Assembly: GCF_003122215.1 (NCBI RefSeq)
Contig: NZ_QEYD01000013.1
Span: 1 to 64,000, forward strand
Length of the DNA: 64,000 bases
Reading direction: 5' to 3'
From: Pararhodobacter marinus
GTDB taxonomy: Bacteria; Pseudomonadota; Alphaproteobacteria; Rhodobacterales; Rhodobacteraceae
The translations under genes were made by a program, and so were the position numbers. This document shows positions 18,468-24,583 of this stretch, piece after piece. The notes beneath the pieces are model-generated. The model worked only from the letters and a program-made list of their open reading frames with translations. It was not told the DNA's origin and searched no databases. Position 1 is the first letter of the stretch. The number at the start of each line of letters is the position of its first letter.

Positions 18468-18731
18468 ATGCACAAAACACCGGGTTGGCAAAACCGGCTG
18501 GTTGCGTATCTCGCAGCCGCCGGGCGGGAGAGGTTTGTGCCGGGGCAGCACGATTGCGCGCTGTTCGCCTCGGGCGCGCTGGCGGCGATGACCGCGATGG
18601 AACAGCGCGTCGAGATCATGCGTGGGCAAGCCGCCTCGCAGGCCGTCCAGCTCGGCCGCATCGAGGAAGGTCTCGCCGGGGTCCGCACCGACATCAACCG
18701 ATTGATCACCAGCCTGGAGCGCATCCGATGA
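18468..18731 (+). pseudogene. Chimeric remnant: N-terminus of tail peptidase joined to a small lysis-cassette protein
   Basis: Residues 1-40 (GWQNRLVAYLAAAGR, then FVPGQHDCALFASGALAAMT) are the beginning of the DUF6950 / NlpC-P60-like phage tail peptidase, including the HDC motif with the putative catalytic cysteine. That family is well over 100 residues long. From residue ~41 the sequence changes to a short coiled-coil protein (MEQRVEIMRGQAASQ, then LGRIEEGLAGVR), of the kind encoded just before phage endolysins. The fusion is in frame and suggests a deletion between the two genes that removed the rest of the peptidase and the large tail hub/fibre genes. The stop overlaps the endolysin start (ATGA). 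Confidence 0.72.
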
Positions 18732-19753
18732 CCGCGACACCATGGATCGGGGCCGCGATGCCCCGCGATTTGTCCCCCGCCGATTTCCAGCGCGCCGCTG
18801 CGGCGCTCAGCTGCGACCCGGCCGCCCTGCGCGCGGTCTGGGAGGTCGAAGCCTCGGGCCAGTGCTTCGACGCCTCGGGCGGCGTCCTGCGCCGCTTCGA
18901 GCCGCATCACGTCCCGCGCCCCCTCTGGCCTGCGATGGGCTTCGCGCCGCGCGCCGGGCAGGCCCCGTGGCGCGCGTCGCTGGCGCTGTCGCGATCCGCC
19001 CGGGCGCGGATGTTCGCCACCGCCGCCCGGATTGATCTGGACGCCGCGCTGATGGCGTCGAGCTGGGGCGGGCCGCAGATCATGGGCTTCAACCATGGTG
19101 CGGCGGGGCATGCTTCCGCGCTGGACATGGTCGAGGCGATGGCCACCGGCGCGCCCGCGCATCTCGATGCCTTCGTGGCCTTGGTGACGGCGTGGGGGTT
19201 GGATGCCGCCTTGCGCGCCCATGACTGGCTGACCTTCGCCCGGCGCTACAATGGAAGCGGGCAGCCCGAGGTTTATGCGGCGCGGATCGAAGCCGCGTTC
19301 CGTCGTCACTCCGGCGGTGCCCGCTCGCCCGTGGTGCTGCGCATCGGCGATCGCGGCCCCGCTGTCGCGGTGCTGCAAGAGGCCCTCGGCATCCCCTCGG
19401 ATCGCGCCTTCGGCCCCGTGACGCTCGAAGCCGTTGAAGCCTTCCAGCGCGCGGCGGGACTGCCCGTCGATGGCGTGGTCGGGCGGCGCACCTGGGAAGC
19501 GCTCGGCGTCGAGGCACCCGTCGCGGCCGATGCCCCCGCGCAGCGCTCGACGGCCGAACGCCGGACGGATCTTGCGGCAACGGCGGCAGGCTACGTCGCG
19601 CCCGTCGCGGCGGCGGTCCCGGCCGTGGTCGCCCTGCAACCCACGCTGCCCCCGGTGCTGTGGCAGGTCGGGCTTTGGGTGGCGTTCGGGTTGGTGTTGG
19701 TCTGGGTCGCGCCGGTGGTGCTGAGGCGCGTCAGAGGGGCATGGCGCGCGTGA
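18728..19753 (+). CDS. Phage endolysin: N-acetylmuramidase with peptidoglycan-binding domain and C-terminal membrane anchor
   Basis: A 341-aa lysin. Residues ~15-190 match the DUF3380/N-acetylmuramidase domain, with the catalytic glutamate candidates in VWEVEASG (E39/E41), the RFEPHH block and SSWGGPQIMGFN. Residues ~200-260 are a peptidoglycan-binding repeat (RIGDRGPAVAVLQEALG, then FGPVTLEAVEAFQ). Residues ~305-335 form one hydrophobic helix followed by basic residues, a likely inner-membrane anchor. The start is the ATG at 18728, overlapping the upstream stop. A longer opening from 18380 runs through other genes and was rejected. The frame is intact. Confidence 0.88.
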   Translation: MTATPWIGAAMPRDLSPADFQRAAAALSCDPAALRAVWEVEASGQCFDASGGVLRRFEPHHVPRPLWPAMGFAPRAGQAPWRASLALSRSARARMFATAARIDLDAALMASSWGGPQIMGFNHGAAGHASALDMVEAMATGAPAHLDAFVALVTAWGLDAALRAHDWLTFARRYNGSGQPEVYAARIEAAFRRHSGGARSPVVLRIGDRGPAVAVLQEALGIPSDRAFGPVTLEAVEAFQRAAGLPVDGVVGRRTWEALGVEAPVAADAPAQRSTAERRTDLAATAAGYVAPVAAAVPAVVALQPTLPPVLWQVGLWVAFGLVLVWVAPVVLRRVRGAWRA

Positions 19754-19756
19754 GCC

Positions 19757-20155
19757 TCAGGCTGCCCCGGTCAGTTCACGCCGCGCAGCCGAGGCAAGGA
19801 AGGAAGAACGGTTCATCCCTCGCGCCTTCGCCGTCTCGTCGATAGCCTGCAAGAGCCCGCGCTCCATGGTGATATTGACCCGCTGCACCGCCGTGTCGGC
19901 GGGGATATAGGGAACCGACAACAGCGACGCGCCCGCGCGCAGGGCCTCAGCGACCTCGGGCCGTGCTCGGATCTCAGACAGCGAGGCCGGCGCGACCGAG
20001 GGCATATCCTCAAACCACAGATCCAGCGCTTCATTGGCCGCCGACGGAATATCATCCCAATCATCGGCCGAGGCAAAGCAGCCGGGCAAATCCGGGAAGG
20101 TGAGGCCGAAAGCGCTGTCGCCTTCCTGGTGAACAATAGCCGTATAGTAGCGCAT
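19757..20155 (-). CDS. hicB: HicB-family antitoxin
   Basis: The 132-aa product starts at the ATG at 20155 (MRYYTAIVHQEG). Residues 1-65 are the HicB partial RNase-H-like fold with the FPDLPGCFASADDW motif. Residues ~95-132 form a ribbon-helix-helix DNA-binding domain (VQRVNITMERGLLQAIDE). It pairs with HicA encoded 44 bp upstream on the same strand, neutralising the toxin and probably repressing the operon. The pair lies inside the phage lysis cassette, convergent with the endolysin gene and divergent from the spanin genes. Confidence 0.92.
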   Translation of the reverse strand: MRYYTAIVHQEGDSAFGLTFPDLPGCFASADDWDDIPSAANEALDLWFEDMPSVAPASLSEIRARPEVAEALRAGASLLSVPYIPADTAVQRVNITMERGLLQAIDETAKARGMNRSSFLASAARRELTGAA

Positions 20156-20199
20156 CCTGTCCTCCTTGACGTCGATGCGAGAGGCGATGGAGGACCGGG

Positions 20200-20388
20200 C
20201 TAAAGTAGCCCGGCCTGCTGGTAGATGCCCTTCACGGTTCCCAAGGGCAGGTCTTTCTTCGGATGCGGCAGGATCACCGTGCGATCCCCTTTCCGAAGCT
20301 TGAGGTGCGATCCGCGCTTGGACACTTCCTCGAAACCCGCGTCTTTCAGAACCTTCAGGAGGTTTCGGGAATTCGTTTCTAGCTCCAT
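20200..20388 (-). CDS. hicA: HicA-family mRNA interferase toxin
   Basis: A 62-aa HicA toxin with the double-stranded RNA-binding-like fold. The conserved block RGSHLKLRKGD contains the catalytic histidine H28, followed by TVILPHPKKDLPLGTVKGI. The start is the ATG at 20388, preceded by a GGAGGGG ribosome binding site; the longer opening upstream is rejected. Toxin first, antitoxin second is the usual hicAB order. A short A+T-rich segment at 20400-20415 with TATATA is a likely promoter/operator, shared with the divergent spanin genes. Confidence 0.93.
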   Translation of the reverse strand: MELETNSRNLLKVLKDAGFEEVSKRGSHLKLRKGDRTVILPHPKKDLPLGTVKGIYQQAGLL

Positions 20389-20484
20389 CGCCCCTCCTTT
20401 GTGAGTATTTATATACACACAAAGGTTCGGCGCGTCAATCGGGATACACACCATAATGCGCATCGACATAGCAAGGGAGTTGCG

Positions 20485-20871
20485 ATGACGATCCTTATCA
20501 GCCTCTTTGCACCGCTGGTTGGCCGGGCCCTCGCGCGGGTGCTGGCGCCGGTTCTGCTGATCCTCGCCGCGCTCGGCGTCCTCTGGGGCGCTGTTGCGTG
20601 GCATGACGCTCGAATCGAGGCGCTACGGGCAGAGATCCGCGACGCCATGGCGCGCGAGGCCGAGGCGGCGGCGAATGCGGCCGAGCTTGCCGCCGCCTGG
20701 CGCCTCTACACCGCCACCCGCGCCGCCGGGGATCAACTCGCCGCCGCCCGAACCGAAGCCGAGCGCGCCGCCGCCGCGCGGCGCGCAGACCTTGCCCGCT
20801 ATATCGAGGACAATCCCCATGCGCCTGATGATTGCGCTGTCAGCCCTGATCTTCTGCGCCTCTTGCGCTGA
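20485..20871 (+). CDS. Rz-like inner-membrane spanin
   Basis: A 128-aa protein with one N-terminal membrane helix (about residues 17-40, VLAPVLLILAALGVLWGAV) and then an Ala/Glu/Arg-rich coiled coil to about residue 105. That is the layout of the i-spanin Rz, which joins inner and outer membranes during lysis. The ATG at 20485 has an AAGGGAG ribosome binding site; a longer opening from 20401 is less likely. Its 3' end overlaps the next gene by 53 bp in another frame, the classic Rz/Rz1 arrangement. Confidence 0.75.
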   Translation: MTILISLFAPLVGRALARVLAPVLLILAALGVLWGAVAWHDARIEALRAEIRDAMAREAEAAANAAELAAAWRLYTATRAAGDQLAAARTEAERAAAARRADLARYIEDNPHAPDDCAVSPDLLRLLR

Positions 20872-21097
20872 CGGCCCCGCCGCCCGCATCGCCTCGGCCG
20901 AAGCCCGCCGCGTCGCGGCCGAGGCGCGGGAATTGCCCGCGCTGCCGGAGTGGTGTCGTCGCGAGCATGAGACGCATGTGGCTGTTGGGGATCCGTTGGA
21001 CGTAGCGCTAGCGCGCGTGGCGGCGGATCGGCGGGCGTATCGGGACCAGGTCAGGATCTGCGCGGGGTGGTATGAGGGGGTTAGTAGGGAGCTTTGA
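20819..21097 (+). CDS. Rz1-like outer-membrane spanin lipoprotein
   Basis: A 92-aa protein starting inside the Rz-like gene (ATG at 20819). The N-terminus (MRLMIALSALIFCASCADG) is a short signal peptide ending in a weak lipobox, CASC, with the lipidated cysteine at about residue 16. The rest is short and soluble. Overlap with an upstream membrane/coiled-coil gene after an endolysin is the expected position of an o-spanin. The lipobox has Cys at the -3 position in place of Leu, so lipidation is likely but not certain. Confidence 0.7.
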   Translation: MRLMIALSALIFCASCADGPAARIASAEARRVAAEARELPALPEWCRREHETHVAVGDPLDVALARVAADRRAYRDQVRICAGWYEGVSREL

Positions 21098-21382
21098 GCA
21101 TTTTGGGCGGGAAGACGACCTACGCTGCGCTCTGCACGAACGGTAGGCTTGGGCGGGAAGCGGAAGTTCGCTGCAGCCTGAGCGAGTGACCGCGATGCGC
21201 ATATGCCGGACGTTCTCGCGACTTTCGTCGTTTGTCTACATCTGGGCGGCAAGCGGCAATCCCTCTCATGGTAGGTTCGCCGCGCAGAACTTGACCTGAA
21301 CTCTCATCGGTCTCGATTTTCGAAGGGTTGCGGCACCTCAGAACGAACACCAAAACCGAGGTACCGCACCGTATCAATCGGG
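21098..21382. other. Gap between phage lysis genes and DGQHR gene
   Basis: This 285-bp gap separates the convergent spanin and DGQHR genes. It contains short, similar GGGCGGGAAG-type segments at about 21106 and 21149 and a palindrome-like GGTAGG/CCTACG neighbourhood. It resembles non-coding filler common in Rhodobacterales genomes. No gene is supported and no clear terminator was identified. Confidence 0.4.
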
Positions 21383-23104
21383 TTAAGTGATTTCCTTTCG
21401 CCACTCGTCAGCAAGAACCCACGCGCCGGTCATATCCTGGAGATGCCAGTCCAGCCATCCGTTACGGCTAGTTTGCGTGACCGCATGGGAGGCGGCTGAA
21501 AAGGATTTGAAGCCGTCACCATACCCTTCGACAACCAGGAGCCCATTTACAATCTTTCCATGGTAGTCCTTGCCGCCATAGGAGAAACGACAGCTAGTGC
21601 CATCGGCTGGAAAACCATGAGATTTGGTATCAGCGTCGCTGCGGTCGGCGGTCGAGTGACGATTGGGCAGATCCATTTTCCAGCGGATCATGTCTCCAAG
21701 GATCGGGTAGATATCGTTGTGCTTCGCGCCGAAGCGCATAACCCCACCCTGAAAAGCGCCAAGGTCGCGGTTGGACTCCGGCGTAATCAAGCCTTCGTCG
21801 GGAAGGAAATCGGCCAACCCTTCAATCTCCAGATCTGAGCGTTCTTCCTCGGACATTTCGTAGTAGCGCCACATCGGGTTGGCGTGGTTAAAGTTGGTGT
21901 CGGCGAGGTTGGCGACAAGCCGGTCGAAATGCTCACGACCGTTCTCAGGGCGCCGGTTCGAGTACAGCAGGTCGAAGGTGAGTTTGGCCAGCGCCTTTAG
22001 TACCACAGGCTGAGCAGCCACAGTCTTGAGCTTGGCTTTGTCTTCGCCGAACCCCGGCAAGGCGCTGATCGCTTCCCAGAGTCTTGCGATGTCCTCCTGC
22101 CTTTCTGCAACGACGAGAGGAGTCGCAGTGCGCGCGTTCGTCTTGTTGAGGAAGGCGATCGAGTTGATGGCAGCAAGATCCTTTCGCAACATAGATCCAT
22201 CGTCTTTTGCCCAGTCCTTCGTGTCGCGTTCGGTAACGGCAATACCGATGCCCTCTTCTAGAACAACGCGCACGAAGTTGTTGATCGGGTTGCCCTGATC
22301 GAACTCAGTCGCCTGGGAGACGTTGATCTTCTTCCCGAGATTGTTGAGGTCGTGGAAGAGCTGGCGTTCCTGATCGATGCCTAGCCCTAAGTGGAACTCG
22401 ATCTTAATGGTCGCAAAGGTGCGAGCGCACTCAAGAGCCTCAACCCAGACGAGCATTTCGTCTTCGCTGACCTCACCCTTAAGTTCGATAATTCCACCGC
22501 GCCCAGGATAGCGTCCTGTTCGCGTCACTTCCTTGAGCCAGTCCATCAGCATTTCGCCACCGTAGCGGCGGTGCTGGCCGTCCACGACCCACCAACGGTA
22601 GGTCCGCGGCATGAAGACCTTGAAGCCAACTGTCTCGCCGGTCTTAGTCATGCCGCGTTCAGCACGGATCGAGGGGTTGTTTGGGTCGATTGCTCGAATG
22701 TTGGCCACCACAGGCTGCAATGCACAATAGGGCTTGGTCCCCAGACGATCCTGGATTCCGGAATAGATTTGGGGGATAGGCTTGCCCTGCAGCCTGCGCC
22801 GAACTTTGGCGGCGTTGATCAACCCTTTCAACATGAAGCCGGCAAAGCTTTTCGCGTGATTGGGATCGAGGCGCCGCTGAGCGATGTCGCCCTTGTCGGG
22901 ATCATTCGCGATCTCCGACCACTCGACGAACGTCGCGAGTTTCACGTCCGCGGACCAGGTGGGGTTGCCCAAGTTATACCCCATCAACACATTCACGGGC
23001 TCGTCGTCAGTCCCAAGGTCGAGCATCGAACTGAGGTTGGTCAGCTTTCCTTCCGCCTCTTCCGAAACCATCGCCTTCGGCATTCCATCGGTACTTCCAA
23101 ACAT
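21383..23104 (-). CDS. DGQHR-domain (DndB-like) protein with C-terminal RAMA-like domain, 573 aa
   Basis: The DGQHR motif (VVDGQHRR, residues 173-180) and the later HDLNNLGKKINVSQATEFD block identify the DndB/DGQHR family. DndB is the regulator associated with phosphorothioate DNA modification. Residues ~500-565 (YHGKIVNGLLVVEGYGDG, then FSAASHAVTQTSRNGWLDW) match the RAMA domain pattern found next to restriction and methylase domains, suggesting DNA reading. The combination suggests a DNA-modification or defence-related protein. No dndACDE or other partner lies nearby, so it is solitary here. An AGGAG ribosome binding site precedes the ATG at 23104. Confidence 0.82.
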   Translation of the reverse strand: MFGSTDGMPKAMVSEEAEGKLTNLSSMLDLGTDDEPVNVLMGYNLGNPTWSADVKLATFVEWSEIANDPDKGDIAQRRLDPNHAKSFAGFMLKGLINAAKVRRRLQGKPIPQIYSGIQDRLGTKPYCALQPVVANIRAIDPNNPSIRAERGMTKTGETVGFKVFMPRTYRWWVVDGQHRRYGGEMLMDWLKEVTRTGRYPGRGGIIELKGEVSEDEMLVWVEALECARTFATIKIEFHLGLGIDQERQLFHDLNNLGKKINVSQATEFDQGNPINNFVRVVLEEGIGIAVTERDTKDWAKDDGSMLRKDLAAINSIAFLNKTNARTATPLVVAERQEDIARLWEAISALPGFGEDKAKLKTVAAQPVVLKALAKLTFDLLYSNRRPENGREHFDRLVANLADTNFNHANPMWRYYEMSEEERSDLEIEGLADFLPDEGLITPESNRDLGAFQGGVMRFGAKHNDIYPILGDMIRWKMDLPNRHSTADRSDADTKSHGFPADGTSCRFSYGGKDYHGKIVNGLLVVEGYGDGFKSFSAASHAVTQTSRNGWLDWHLQDMTGAWVLADEWRKEIT

Positions 23105-23585
23105 CGAGCTACTCCTGAATCTGTCTCATGAGCACAGCAGTAATTCATCGGAAGCCAGGGGTCAATAAAAAATGTCCCTGGAATGTTTTTTCGAGGGCCT
23201 GTGCAGCGAAAGTTACAACCCAGGCATGCCCTCCGGCCCGGACGTCGGCCTTGGACGCCATGCCGCGTGATCAAGAATGTAGCGTAATGGTTGGGAGCTG
23301 ACCTCCGCTGCGCCGGGCATGATCGTCAGCTGTGGGCCGGAGGCTGCCGCAATGTTCGCGTACATAGTGTGTCTTCGCCCAAATCCTCCGAGCGTGACAC
23401 GTCAGGATGTCAGCGGGCACAACCAACTCAGAGCATGGATTCGCCCCGAGGTGACATTCCCAGGGTGCAAGCGCGCGCCATCGAAACCGCCACAACTTCG
23501 CCACAGGTTCCGGCAGAAAGCTACCTGAGGGTGAGAAACTTTCGGCGAACAGAACCAGACTAATAGCAGAACAAAGCCCCTGAAA
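23105..23585. other. Non-coding end of the integrated element
   Basis: The 480 bp upstream of the DGQHR gene contain its likely promoter and ribosome binding site next to 23104. The rest is a mixed-composition stretch up to the tRNA fragment. I see no integrase, excisionase or other gene. A frame that covers 23271-23711 on the minus strand is explained by antisense reading of the tRNA fragment. Confidence 0.5.
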
Positions 23586-23635
23586 CTGTCTTCGGGAGGC
23601 AGGGGCCGGAGGTTCGAATCCTCTCAATCCAACCA
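23586..23635 (+). other. 3' half of tRNA-Pro(CGG): putative phage/island attachment site
   Basis: The 50 bases fold as the 3' part of a tRNA. The anticodon arm is CTGTC / TTCGGGA / GGCAG with anticodon CGG, then a 5-base variable region and a T arm GGAGG / TTCGAAT / CCTCT. The acceptor 3' strand CAATCCA ends in ACCA. The D arm and 5' acceptor strand are absent upstream, so it is not a functional tRNA. The acceptor ends in A72 where tRNA-Pro normally has G72, a sign of drift. Such a half tRNA is what an integrating phage displaces. A 7-bp inverted repeat (23576-23582 and 23600-23606) straddles the junction. Confidence 0.8.
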
Positions 23636-23767
23636 GATATTCCCTTATTTGCGATGTGCTATCCGGGTGACGACGATCGCCCGGCTTGCCGGATCCGTGG
23701 CCGCATTTCACGAGGGCGTGTCGCGGTCTGTCTTGCCGATTGCGTGCGGGCGGCGCATGGTTGGGGG

Positions 23768-24214
23768 ATGATCGATGCCCTCAGAACCCTGTTCCGCCCC
23801 GACGCGGCCCCGCGCCACGACGTTCCCGCCGATATCGCCGTTGCGGCGCTTCTGGTCGATGCGGCCAAGGCCGACGATGTCTACAAGCCCGAGGAAAGGC
23901 TGAGCGTGGTCGCGCTGCTCAAGGCGATGTTCAACCTCGAGACGCCCGAGGCCGAGATGTTGTGCGAAAAGGGCGAGGCGGCGCAGGCGGAGGCGGCCGA
24001 CATCGTGCGGTTCACGCGGGTGGTCAAGTTTGGCCTGGAAGAGCCCGAACGCCTGCGCCTGATCGAAGCGCTTTGGGAGATCGTGCTGATCGACCATGAA
24101 CGCGATCCCGACGAGGATGCCCTGCTGCGCCGTCTGGCGCCGCTGCTGGCGGTCTCGGACCATGACAGCGCCGCCGCGCGGCACCGGGTATTGTCGCGCC
24201 AGGGTGAACAATAA
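23768..24214 (+). CDS. TerB-like (tellurite resistance TerB family) protein
   Basis: A 148-aa cytosolic, helical, acidic protein of the TerB type: an N-terminal segment with VAVAALLVDAAKADDVYKPEE and a second helical repeat ending IDHERDPDEDALLRRLAPLL. Both carry the Asp/Glu-rich loops seen in TerB, thought to bind metal. Small stand-alone TerB proteins of this kind are common in alphaproteobacteria with no proven role; the name does not prove tellurite resistance. The start is the ATG at 23768. It is the first gene on the chromosomal side of the tRNA fragment. Confidence 0.8.
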   Translation: MIDALRTLFRPDAAPRHDVPADIAVAALLVDAAKADDVYKPEERLSVVALLKAMFNLETPEAEMLCEKGEAAQAEAADIVRFTRVVKFGLEEPERLRLIEALWEIVLIDHERDPDEDALLRRLAPLLAVSDHDSAAARHRVLSRQGEQ

Positions 24215-24583
24215 GCCGCCAAGCGACCCGAATCGTCTGCGCGTTCTGCCTTCCGAGGGGGCAATGACCTTGTGGGTAGTCACAGCCTTGTGTGGCCACT
24301 GTTCTAACGCTGCGACGCAAAGCCGGTCAGCGATCCCGATTGTTCGCGCGACGCAGGAATTGTGGCGGAAATGGGGCGCGAATGCGGCCCAATTTTCTTA
24401 AACTGTCGACAAGTTTTCCCAATTTGGCCCGTATTGCCCGGCACAACGGATCTGAACGGAAACAATGCCGGGTGATTCTGCCCAGTATCTGGTTTTCCGA
24501 GCCGATGGATTTGAACACGGGCGCAGACAGGGGCGCGCTTCGCCGGAAACGGACAGCGCACCTCGCCCGACGGGAGCTGGGTC
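24215..24583. other. Intergenic region upstream of the Alg44-like gene
   Basis: About 370 bases without a supported gene. The middle is A+T-richer (around 24395-24430), a plausible promoter zone. An imperfect inverted repeat (CCCGGCA at 24438-24444 and TGCCGGG at 24467-24473) could be an operator or hairpin. A GGGAGC ribosome binding site lies before the ATG at 24584. Confidence 0.4.

Noticed and set aside
5220-21097. The conserved Rhodobacterales gene transfer agent cluster
   Set aside because: Some genes resemble GTA genes, but the presence of an endolysin of the muramidase type, spanins, hicAB and a different distal tail set, plus tRNA-linked integration, fit a decayed prophage better.
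23586-23635. A functional tRNA-Pro gene
   Set aside because: No D arm or 5' acceptor strand is present upstream, and position 72 is A instead of G.
23271-23711. Minus-strand frame with the segment LVGLRGFEPPAPASRRQ
   Set aside because: This is the known false translation of a tRNA-Pro read antisense; it led to recognition of the tRNA fragment at 23586-23635.
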